Assembly (NCBI GenBank): GCA_021432605.1
Contig: MU271155.1
Coordinates: 605,206 to 667,004 of the forward strand
Origin: Coniochaeta sp. PMI_546
Taxonomy: Eukaryota > Ascomycota > Sordariomycetes > Coniochaetales > Coniochaetaceae
DNA length: 61,799 nucleotides
Direction: 5' to 3'
The position numbers were made by a program, and so were the translations under genes. Positions 23,937-33,940 of this stretch are shown here, piece by piece. The notes beneath the pieces were generated by a model. The model had not been told where the DNA came from. It did not search any database and saw only the letters and a list, made by a program, of their open reading frames with translations. Position 1 is the first letter of the stretch, and each line of letters starts with the position of its first letter.

Positions 23937-25132
23937 ATGGCGCATCTGTCCATGCAATGGGTCCTACGGACGACCGACACCCTGGCCAATCTCGAATATG
24001 TTAGTGGCACGATCCCGTCAGACCTTGAAGACAACCATGTTCTCGTTGAGATGCGCGCCGCATCTCTGAACTATAGAGATCTTGCAATCGTCAAGGTACT
24101 GTCATTAGTCCCTCAATATGCACCGGGTTGTTCGAGATCCCTGCTCATTCAGCCGCTACAGGGTAGTTATCCAACAACTCGAGCCGTCCCAAACACCGTA
24201 CCCGGTTCGGATGGCTCAGGCGTGGTCAAGGCCGTGGGATCCGGCGTCTTCTCATTCAAACCCGGGGACAAAGTCATGATACACCTCGTTCCAAATGCTC
24301 TTGATGACTCATTGCCTCGCTTCGAAGACATCAGTGGTGGACTAGGCCAGACTTCTGACGGGACCCTTCGTGAGCTGGCCGTTTTCCCGCAGGAGGGCCT
24401 GGTGCGCATGCCCGAAAACATGACCTTTGAACAAGCCGCAACTCTACCATGCTCAGGGCTCACGGCGTGGAACGCACTGATGGGTCTGCGTGGGCGCGAG
24501 GTCAAGGCTGGAGATTATGTGCTTGTGCAGGGAACCGGAGGTGTTAGCATTGCGGCGCTGAAGGTCAGTATGCGTGATTCAAACACGGCATGTATGTCAA
24601 TTAGGATCGCTCGAAGGTATGCTGATGTCGTCCTGCGTATCCTCAGTTTGCTGTTGCTGCCGGAGCAACTGTGGTCGCCACTACCGGAAAAGAGGTCAAC
24701 GCAAAGCGGCTTGAGTCACTAGGAGCGTCTCATGTCATCAACTATAAGACTCAATCAGCATGGGGAGACGTTGCCCGATCTTTTACTCCCAAACTCAGAG
24801 GATTTGACCATGTGATTGATATCGGAGGTCATAGTACACTCGCTGAGTCCTTGAAGGCGGTCCGCCTCGACGGGGTCGTTTCTCTTGTGGGATTGCTTGG
24901 ATCTGACGGGGTGGAGGTAGATATGCTCGGAGCATTGTGGTCTCTATGCATAGTTAGGGGTGTCTTGTTGGGTTCAAAGACGATGTTCAGAGATATGGTG
25001 AGATTCTGCGAACTAAAAAATGTTCAGCCAACATTGGATGACGTGGTCTTCACTCTTGGAAGAGCAAGGGAGGCATACGAGAGGTTAGAGAAGCAGCAGC
25101 ATTTCTCAAAGGTCGTCATCACTATTCCGTGA
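23937..25132 (+). CDS. Zinc-type alcohol dehydrogenase / quinone oxidoreductase-like (MDR superfamily)
   Basis: Three exons: 23937-24095, 24162-24563, 24647-25132 (1047 bp, 348 residues, normal family length). Typical MDR features are visible: SLNYRDLAIVKGSYP near the N-terminus, PGSDGSGVVKAVGSGV, KPGDKVMIHLVP, then the NAD(P)-binding segment VLVQGTGGVSIAALKFA (the G-x-G-G-V motif is cut by intron 2 just after it). The catalytic-zinc Cys and His found in true ADHs (GHE, GVCHSD) are absent. This places it with zinc-independent or quinone-reductase-like members such as the fungal zinc-type ADH-like proteins. It probably reduces an aldehyde, ketone or quinone with NADPH in the cytosol. The substrate is unknown. 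Confidence 0.88.
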
Positions 25133-26060
25133 AATATTCGATGAACTATACCAACTGAGACTAGCAAAATAGTATGGCCGGTCGTCCGTGCATGCTTTAT
25201 TTCGTACTCACCTCCTCTATCTTCCCCAATCAATCTCTGATAGCACTGACGCCGCAACGAAAACATCAGGCCAGGTCGGGTGTCAAGGTTCTGCACATGT
25301 CGTCTGCAATACCATGACCTCATCGGCTGCTCCCCAAACTTTGGTAATGGTAAACACGTTTTATACTATCACTAAGAAAGGATGATAAAGGACCTGAACC
25401 TGCTACTCTTCTTTTCACTTCTGAACCCTTACAAATCTACACAGGAGTTTCGTCCTCAGTCTAACATTCACAGGGGGTGAACAAATGTGACTATAACAGA
25501 AAACAGATCTTAAATCGGCGAGGTACGGGAAATTCAGATGTAAGTAAGGGATTGCGGAGAGTTGTGGTAGATATAGAGATCATGCCAGAAAGCGGGGAGT
25601 GAGGTAGTTCGTGATGCTGAGGCTGTCACTGCCTGGTTGCAGATTCGAACTGGTGGCAGTATCATCGAGGTCAAGGCTTACACATATTGGAGGCCGCAAT
25701 AGGTTGATGTGCCAAGGGTCCTGTTCGTCTGGGTAATTGCTGTGCTGCACCTGGAAAACGGCAGTACTGCATAGTAGAGGATGCTTGCATGTGTGCCAGG
25801 GATGGAAATACACGTGTATCTACCAAGCGATCTGGCCTAACCCCCTGACTGCACAGTGGCGGGGAAGGGCAGGGGTAGTACGCAGGCACCAAGTATATGC
25901 GGTCGCTCCCGCTGAACACGAACAGACTGCAGTAAATGCGGAGTGTGTGGGGAACGTGTCCAGCCTGAACTGGCACAACCTCAACAACAAGCCCGGTACT
26001 TGATCATACCTCAATTTTTCCAGCTCCTTTGTGTATAAGGTAGTTCGGCCTCGCACGAAT
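25133..26060. other. Intergenic region without supported genes
   Basis: About 930 bp in tandem orientation between the dehydrogenase and the metallo-beta-lactamase-like gene. It holds a 3' UTR and a promoter. An in-frame ATG at 26,031 could extend the next gene upstream by ten codons. Nothing else was recognised. Confidence 0.35.
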
Positions 26061-27149
26061 ATGAGGGTTGAAGAACAGATAAACGAAGGTACCAAACGGC
26101 AGCCGGTAGCTATTCCGCTGTCCGACGCAGCGGCATGGAAGCGTGCGCTGGCACGTCGACGTCCCGTGCTCGCTCATCTCAACGACGACACGACCTGGCT
26201 GCTCCAATTACCGTACCCATCGTCTTCACCTGGCCCAAACGGTCGAACTCACTTCAACATCCTTGTGGACCCCTGGCTACGAGGGCCACAATCTGATGTG
26301 GCATCCTGGTTCTCAACCCAGTGGCATGTGGTCCCGCCCAGCATTGAGACAATGGGCGAGTTGGACTCCCTCCTCACACAATTGGAGGACACGAAACGGG
26401 AGGCAGGAGAATCGGCCATCGATGCAGTTGCCATTTCGCACGAGTTCACAGATCATTGTCATCAAGCGACGCTTCTGGAGCTTCCGAAGAGAACTCCCAT
26501 CTTTGCGACGGACAAAGCTGCAGATCTGATCCGGTCATGGTCACATTTCCAGAGCGTGGTGACCATGGCTGCATTTCCAGGTGCTCCGCCTAAGTCTGGC
26601 TTGCACGATAGTCTGGGACATGCCCTCCTGCCGCCCTGGATTGGGATTGGCCGGGTGGTGACTGAGGGTAATGCGCTCTACTACCATTCGGCTGTATTGA
26701 TCGCCTTTGCCCTCAACGACAGAGGCTTGGGTCAGAGCAGTACGACAGAGGCGGTCATCTACTCGCCACATGGTGTGAAGGGATCAGACCTGGGCTGCAT
26801 CAAGGAGTCGGGTATCCGGACCATCGCCCTTCTGCATGGTCTACACGATGTCCGGATCTGGATGACGAAGCAGCTGAACTTGGGAGCACTCAATGGGCTG
26901 GAAGCGGTGCGAGCAAGCGGTGCCAGATGCTGGATAGCCACACATGACGAGACGAAACAAGGTGGGGGTCTGATCTCATGGTTCTTGCAGCGGACAACAT
27001 ACACGCTACGCGATGCCGTGCAGTCCGAGGAGGCCAGGCAAGCGTGGCAAGCCTTGCACACGCCAACAGGAGAGAGCAAGGCGGTGAGCGAACCTGCCTA
27101 CGACTTCATCGAGCTCGAGTCTGGAGAGGGCCTAGTGCTGGAAGGGTAG
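26061..27149 (+). CDS. Metallo-beta-lactamase-fold protein (fungal, single exon)
   Basis: Single exon, 362 residues from MRVEEQI. An in-frame ATG ten codons upstream (26,031) is possible but gives an unlikely MYKVVRPRT leader. The start of the fold is seen in FNILVDPWLRGPQSDVASWF, and the metal-site region in AISHEFTDHCHQATLLEL. This SHEFTDHCH motif replaces the classic THxHxDH and is typical of a fungal branch of the superfamily. A later candidate ligand is in EAVIYSPHGV, and TIALLHGLHDVR is also conserved-looking. Likely a hydrolase acting on an unknown ester or amide in the cytosol. Metal content and activity are inferred from the family, and the altered motif makes activity uncertain. Confidence 0.8.
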   Translation: MRVEEQINEGTKRQPVAIPLSDAAAWKRALARRRPVLAHLNDDTTWLLQLPYPSSSPGPNGRTHFNILVDPWLRGPQSDVASWFSTQWHVVPPSIETMGELDSLLTQLEDTKREAGESAIDAVAISHEFTDHCHQATLLELPKRTPIFATDKAADLIRSWSHFQSVVTMAAFPGAPPKSGLHDSLGHALLPPWIGIGRVVTEGNALYYHSAVLIAFALNDRGLGQSSTTEAVIYSPHGVKGSDLGCIKESGIRTIALLHGLHDVRIWMTKQLNLGALNGLEAVRASGARCWIATHDETKQGGGLISWFLQRTTYTLRDAVQSEEARQAWQALHTPTGESKAVSEPAYDFIELESGEGLVLEG

Positions 27150-28286
27150 CATTTACTCTGACGTAGAGGACCTGATAAAAGCTGGACATGAAGATTTTCA
27201 CACGTTCTATATCTCCATTCTTTGGAGATAAGACGGCTGGAAACAGCCGTGCAGCACCTGGAAGTACCTTACCTTACCTTACCTTATCAAGGTAAGGTAC
27301 CTTAGCTTTTACGAACATAGAAGTTGGAGGGCTGCAAGAAAGAAGTACCTTACCTTGGACAAGGTACCTTATATAAAGACTGGCCCAATCTAAGAAAGTA
27401 CGAATTGGAAAAGCTCCTGCTCTCTCCTCTCCTTCCTCCTTCTCCCTCCCCTTTACTTCCTTCCTTTCCCGTTTCATCACACTGATTGATATACCTCACT
27501 AAGGTAGTCCTTATGGTACTTAGAGGTGGTACTGTGGAACTACCTTTCCAACAGGTACTGTGGTTCAAGTTGCTGCAGATGATGTTTGTATGAGAGCCCC
27601 ACACGTTGTTTGCCAACCAATTGGCGGGGTAGATGAACTTTTATATGGGTCCGGTAGAGGTGGGGCCCCAAAAAATTGGCATCATCGGCCGGACTTCGTC
27701 AGTTTGTCTGCGGTTTGCGGGCTTCCAAAGTACCTTAGGTTCCAAGCAATTCAGACCTCCAAACCTCCAAACCTTCAAATCTCCAGCTTGCCAGCTACCT
27801 ACCCTTTCTACCTCAGCTCTTCATTTATTTTCCCTTCATTGACCCGCGCCACGACGGCAACAACCCCAGCCAGACGTTTGGTAACTAGACAGCCACGGGG
27901 CCAGGTCCGTTACACGTATTTCCCATCCTCCAAACCGATGCTGCGTCGTGGTGGTGGTGCGTTTGTTGCCTCGGTGCTCTTTTCCAATTTCGACCGGCTT
28001 GGGCACATCTTCTGTCTAGGAATCCGGCAGTTAACCTCTCTACCACCGTCTGTCTGACCCCGGGCACCTTTACTCCACGCTCACCTCCTACTCATGTAGG
28101 AAACGCCTCTCTTGACCGAACGACCGGCGTGGCTCTATTCTTTCCTCTCACATTCGAAATCAAGCTATCACTACCCCGTTATACATTGCCAATTCAACGT
28201 ACGCCTGGCTTGCGACCCATCTCTCCGTCAAGCCTTTCGATTCGCTCAGGCTTGCCGGCCGCACAGCTCCACGTCCTTCTCGAATC
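27150..28286. promoter_or_regulatory. Intergenic region with two ACCTT/AAGGT inverted-repeat clusters
   Basis: No gene is supported in these 1137 bp. At 27,266-27,285 ACCTT is repeated four times and is followed at once by a run that pairs back to it (ATCAAGGTAAGGTACCTT). A second cluster at about 27,345-27,372 reads TACCTTACCTT, a short loop, then AAGGTACCTT. Both can fold into hairpins. The 28,000-28,286 stretch is a pyrimidine-rich leader for the BTB-like gene. Confidence 0.5.
27266..27305. repeat. ACCTT tandem array with pairing AAGGT arm
   Basis: Four tandem ACCTT units are followed by atcaa, ggtaaggt and acctt. The two arms are complementary, so a hairpin or cruciform can form. Similar inverted ACCTT/AAGGT units occur at 11,927-11,942, 27,345-27,372 and 38,862-38,898. 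Confidence 0.85.
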
Positions 28287-30677
28287 ATGGCTCCGGCAAA
28301 CGGGGCCTCAAGCAAACCGGGTCAAGGAGTGCCTCGTCGACCCGCTGCCGGCCCTCACAAACCTGTTGTTCCGGCTATTCCTTTCACCTTCCTCCAACCC
28401 CAGCGCCGTACCAAGTCTGCTGCTATCAATGTGCAGTCTTCCTTGCACGAACAGCCAGTCCGAGATGAGCCTGCCAATGGCGACGACCTGTCCGAGGCTC
28501 AGCTAAATCGAGTGGGTTCCACGCTGGACGAGGCTGGCAGGACGACTGTAGGCTACGGCCACCTCACATCCCCGACTGTCATACCACAGACTCAAGCTCG
28601 ACCCTCTCAAAGCGGAGCTGTCACCCCTTCTGCAACTATGGCTGAGTCGGTTACTGCCGGTGACGACCAATTAACTACCCCACTCTCTGCATCATCGAGT
28701 AAGGAGGAGACAGGTACGTTTGCGATGTCGTCCGCCGTGAGAAACAGTAGGTCATGTTAACAATATCCTACACCAGATACTCCCACTGCTCAGATCCCTG
28801 CTGCACACGCTCAGCAGTCAGTCGCGTCTCCAACACCTACCCGGCGCCGTCCTGGTGCTCCATTCCATGCTCTTAGCGGCTCCCGACAACATCTCTATAC
28901 CCAGCCAGGCCCTGGTACCTTTTACGAGCATAGCATGAACCACGACCGCTTACCCACTGTGAATCAAGGCAGATTACATCAAGCACACCCAAGCAACGGA
29001 AGCCTGATCTTTGGTGGCTTGCACGACTCCAACACCTCGTCCCCGGTTCCCTTTGGTGGCGGGGTTCAGCCTCCGAGCTCCATGTCTTATCCGTCAGACG
29101 GTACGGCAGCACCGGGCCTAGACGAGTTCGGCCGGCCACTCCTTGTTTCTCCCGCTTTTGACGGCTTTCCTCCCGATGCGTTTCCCCCACCGGCGTTCCA
29201 TCACCCTCACCATCATCACGGCCCACCCACACCTCACTCTTTCCACGGTTCTCAGTCCTCAACACATGCGGATGAGAACGGCTACCCTACTCACCCTTCG
29301 GCTAAGAGCCATTTTGAGTATCCAACCCAAGCCGCGGGCCAAGTTCGACGCCACATGACGACTATGTCGCTGGATCCTCAGTCAAGCGTTCACTACCCTC
29401 TGTCCAACGGTCCTGCCCCGACGTGTGCGGTCTCCCCGCTGCAAGCGCAGACTTTGGACTTCTTGCGCGACGTTGTTGAACGTGCCGAGTTCTCGGATTG
29501 CACTCTCGAGCTCCATTTGGCCAACCCTCACCGACCCCACGATGCTCCTCTACTCATACCCTGCCACCGTCTCATCATTTCCCAAAGCCCGATGCTGAAC
29601 CAGATATTGCGCTCACTGGATATACAGGCTGGTGGACGCCTCGTTCTCGAAGTGCAAGACCAGTACATGAGATCTGACAGCTTTCACTTTGCGCTCCACA
29701 CGCTTTATGGATGGGATCTGGGTGATGGCCCCCTTCCTCCGTATCGTCCCCAGCAAAGTGTGAAGGATGGCTTCGACCTTGCGCTCGGCTATGCTTCAGC
29801 CGCCTCTTACCTCAAGCTACCCTTTGTGTATGACAAGGCGGTACACCATGCTTCTCATCAGCTACACTGGGATACTATTGAGAAAGCCTGCCAGTTTGCG
29901 TTGCCGAGTACCGTGTTCAGCCAACCCACTCGACAGGGCGTCGCTCCTACCGCTGACAGATTTACTCCTTTTGCCCTTGTCGACGCTATTGTGGCCTTTC
30001 TGGTCCACAACATCCCCGCGGATTTTGAACTGGACGTCAACGCAGGTGACTGCGGCTTCATGCGGCTACCTCGAAGTTCGACACTCGATGCGCCGAGCCG
30101 GGCGGGCCCGGTCATCGCTCATGGAAGGTCTGAACCTCGCCAGGATGCGCACCATAGCCGCCACGGATCATCGTCGCAAGCGTACATGCCGCGGACTTCT
30201 CGCCTGTCCGCCAACCCTCGTCTTTCTTCGATCCAATTCGGCGACCTGTCTCTGGCAAACGGACGACACAGCGCTCCTAACAATCAGATGGAGCCAGCCA
30301 GGCCTCGCTCACCATCGCATGTGGAAACAATTCTATCTCGGATCCTCCTGAACCTTCCGTTTCCCATGCTTAAGCGGGTCCTTGAGCACCCTGGCTTGGC
30401 CAAGCCGTCGGGAGACCTCAGCCCAGCCGCCCGGCGGAGTTTGATTTCGAGTGTTGTTGCAGAGCGAGAAGCCAGGCGGTTGGCGACCTTGGATAAGGGA
30501 GATCCCCAAGTTCAGGTCTTTGTGGAGAAGCTTGAAAGTGCTGCCGAGCCGCTGGTGGTGCAGCGGATTGAGGACTTCATGGTGAACAGCATGGGCTTTA
30601 AGGAGGAGGTCTTTCCCGGCGACGTTCCGTACCTGGTGCAGACCTGGATTCACAGCTCCAGGACCGCCGGCTTGTGA
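28287..30677 (+). CDS. Fungal BTB/POZ-like domain protein
   Basis: Two exons: 28287-28713 and 28777-30677 (2328 bp, 775 residues). The N-terminal 370 residues or so are disordered and rich in Pro/Ser/His, including a histidine run in HHPHHHHGPP. A BTB-like fold follows: LDFLRDVVERAEFSDCTLEL, then PLLIPCHRLIISQSPMLNQI, the usual pattern of a BTB core. The C-terminal part keeps helical segments (ILLNLPFPMLKRVLEHPGLA; VFVEKLESAAEPLVVQRIED). BTB domains mediate dimerisation and often recruit cullin-3 ligases. Here the partner is unknown. The start ATG at 28,287 is preceded by an A at -3, a fair fungal context, and splicing keeps the frame. Confidence 0.82.
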
Positions 30678-31723
30678 TAACTGGCGGCAACAGCAACGCG
30701 AACCCGGTGAATACTCCGTCTCAAGGGGGTGCCAGAGTCGTGAGAGGATTGATGGTTAACGAATGATATATGAGCGACGAAATCCGAGTTGTGTTCGAGG
30801 CATGGAACGATGGGCAACAGTGTCGATCACCCTGTTTGCCAGATGCCTTTTCTTTGGCTCTCTTGCTGTTCACCGCGTTCTCACCGGTGGAAGCGCCTGC
30901 ATTGCGTTTGGAGTTGGGAAGGGCAAAAGAACAAAACTGACATGGTCACCAATCACTGGCAAGGAGTGACAGGGGTGGCAATAGCCGAGGAATTGCATTT
31001 GTTCTTTTTGTCTTTTGAGCTCAGTATTAGAACTAATATTAGTGGCTTTTGAGGGTATCTTCTCCCTGGTATCTAGGGATTGTGCTGGCCCTGGCACCAC
31101 TGGCACCACTGGCTCGTCTTACCCCAGTCTACCTAGGCTAAATATGTGCGTCGTGACATCCGTGATGCATGGTTGTGTCAAATCTGGGCTGACTTTGTGA
31201 AGGGGCGGGGGGTAGAGATGCATTGACTTTTCATTTACCTACGGTAATTGCTGTCATGTCGATGTTCTGTGAGGTGGTATACCCATCGAAATAAAGGGGC
31301 TACCATACCTCTAGACCTAACGGACCTTACCTTATGCCTGTGGTAAGTAAAGTATCTATGCACATGAACTGCGTATTTCGGAGAGACCCTTGCTAGCGCT
31401 GCCACACGGAGTTAAGCCCTACCAAACACAAACGTGACGCTGCGACACTACGAACCGAGGCTAGAAAGCACGTGTAAACTGCGACATGCATCAACACCAC
31501 CACCGGCGGAAGCCCGCATTCCATTTCCCGACACATTGCGACGCGTCCTTACAGCGACTGCGCTTCCGCACTCGTTGATGTCCCAGCTTCCCCGGTGGTC
31601 CCGCCATCGACTGCCGGCACTCCGACATAGGTTATCAACGACCATCTGCTGACGCCGACGACGGGAAACACGAGCCCCAACGCACCCAGTTACTAGACCA
31701 ACCTCGAACCGAGAACTCGGCGC
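30678..31723. other. Intergenic region without supported genes
   Basis: About 1.05 kb in tandem orientation. It holds the BTB gene 3' UTR and the next promoter. A short tandem (ggcaccact twice, about 31,093-31,110) and another ACCTTACCTTAT motif near 31,324 are visible. No gene is supported. Confidence 0.35.
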
Positions 31724-33782
31724 ATGATAGCCTCATCCGCAGGTCAATCTGGCCCAAAGATGCCTGCATCCGTTCCTGCGGCTGCGGCCGCCGCCGGCTC
31801 TCTGAGCCCGTCAACATGGTCAGGTAAAGCAGCTGCCGACCCTATCCTCCGAAACGCTCTACGGTACACAATATCTGCCCGAGAGTATGCTCTGTTGCAT
31901 CGCTACGTGCTGTCGCGCTCGCGCCTGCTGAAAAGGCGCGTCCCGGCCGTCGAAACCATGCAGAGGGTTTACGGTTCAAGCCGCCCTCGCGCGTCTCTGG
32001 GCGACACAGACAAGAGCAAGGCCGCGGCCACTCCAGGAGCAGTCATGTCGGGAGAGCGAGCAGATTGGGGCGTCGGTCCGAATGTCGATGATTACAACGC
32101 AAGAGCTATCCGTCATTCCATCAGAGTCTTTGTAGCCACCGGCGCCGCCATGAAGCTCTGGGAGGTTCTGTCAAGCAGATTAATGGCCAAGCATCAAGAG
32201 TAAGAAGAGCTCTACGCAGTCGTCTTGACCCTAGAAAGATTCGGTCTCGCTAACCAGCCGATCAGCGCCGGTTTGTCCGGTTCACAAAAGAGGAGGCCTA
32301 TATATCGTTCCCCGACTCTCAGATTGTCGATCTCTCTGAGCACCATCCTCCTGCTTTACAGATTGCTCTTCCGCTTCTTTTCACGACTGCGCGCGCACCT
32401 ACTCGATCCATCCGCTGCTCCCTTTCGCCGCCGGAACCCGCGCACCTCTATCACCTTGACCTCGCCATATGCCCCCGCCGTCGGTGCCTCTTTGGCAGGT
32501 CTTGCCTTGGGCGTCTACCCCGCCCAGCAGCTGCGCGTATCGATCGCCATATACGCCTTGTTTCGAGCTCTGGAATTCGGTTGGAACGCTGCCGAGGACG
32601 GTGGCATGCTCTGGGGCTGGGAGAAGGCGTCCAACGGAAAGGTGGATAAGAAGCGTGCAAGGCCGTGGTGGTGGGGGAGCTGGATGCTGCAGCCGTTCGC
32701 GTTCGGCCAGCTGCTCCATGCCTTGGTCTTTGACCGAGAGTGTTTCCCGAGTGTAAGTCCGGCGAGTTGCTTCGACGTGAATGTCCTATGAAAGGACGGG
32801 CTTGTGCTGATTGCCTTCCGCTTTGCTTCCAGCCGTACGGCGACTTCATTTTCAAAAACTCGAGCGCCTACCTACACCCCAAACCAGATGACTTTCCGGA
32901 AAGTCTCAAGTGGCCTGGCGCATACGACGTCGTTGATAGTCTTGCTCAAATGGCTCGTCTCCACTGGCCGTAAGTTCTCGCCCCCTGCACTCACAAACAT
33001 CTGCATCCGGTTCCAGGCATGCTAAAAACAGTCGTATCACCAGAGCCTTCATATCCCCTACCCTTTTTCCGACAAAGGAGGACGCCATACCTACATCCGT
33101 AGCGGCTATCGCGCCCCTGGCCTCAGGCGCTCACCCTCTGATCACATCGCTCTCTTGCGCCACGCTCCACCCAGGCGATCCTTCCTGCTCTAGGACCTTT
33201 CTGACCTTCTGGTTACGGTCCTTTCCTCCGCTAACGCGTATGTTCCTCCTCCTTTACTCGGCCCTCCTCTTGCCACGCTTTCGCAGCCTCTACCACTTCC
33301 CGGTCTCGACGATAAATAACCTCCTCGGACGCGCGATCCGCACGTCGGTGTTTGTGACGGGCTCTATCTCCACGGCCTGGGCCAGCATCTGCTTCTTCCA
33401 GACCTGGTTTCCCAGAGGCTTCCTCCCCACACAACGCTTCTTCCTCGGCGGCTTTGTCGCTGGATTCTGGGCGTGGGTCGAACGGAGACACGGACGCGGA
33501 GTCTTCCTCTACAGTGCCCGCGCCAGCATCGACAGTCTTTGGAAGGTCGGAGTGAAGCGGCGCTGGTGGCGCGCCATGAAGGGCGGCGACGTGTGGTTGT
33601 TCGTCTTGGCCATGATGCTGACAGGAGTTGTCTACGAGAAAGATGCCCGGGCTGTAAGAGAGGGTAAGCTGAGAAAAGGCATCAGTTGGGTCAGGGGTGA
33701 GGGTTGGAAAGACTGGGCAGTCGACCCAGATGACATCGAAGATGACGAAGAGGCACATGACCTGCTGAAGAAGGAGGAATGA
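31724..33782 (+). CDS. TMEM135-like fungal integral membrane protein
   Basis: Four exons: 31724-32199, 32266-32752, 32833-32969, 33044-33782 (1839 bp, 612 residues). Hydrophobic segments alternate with conserved loops: RLSISLSTILLLYRLLFRFF; TSPYAPAVGASLAGLALGVY; WWWGSWMLQPFAFGQLLHAL; CATLHPGDPSC; TGSISTAWASICFFQTW; RRHGRGVFLYSARASIDSLW. This layout, with the cysteine-rich loop and a duplicated GxFLAGF/GRGVFLY-type region, is that of fungal TMEM135-family proteins. Animal TMEM135 acts at peroxisomes and mitochondria in lipid and organelle dynamics. The fungal role is inferred from that. The acceptor of intron 1 (atcag at 32,265) was chosen because it keeps the frame and lies just after a CTAAC branch site. 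The tail is acidic (DPDDIEDDEE). Confidence 0.82.
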
Positions 33783-33940
33783 TGCATTTACGTCTACGTC
33801 ACGCGCTGCGCGTCCGTGTAAAGAGGATCTTATTCGATGCTATTGATGATGATTGATGATGTGCAACAGATTTGGTGCCTCCGGGTGGGTGTCTATCGGT
33901 GTTTTGATTCTTCAACGAGAGTTAGCACTGGCTACATGTC

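Noticed and set aside
25630-25700. tRNA-like T-loop (gattcgaact)
   Set aside because: The flanking bases do not form a T stem, and no anticodon or acceptor stem could be drawn.
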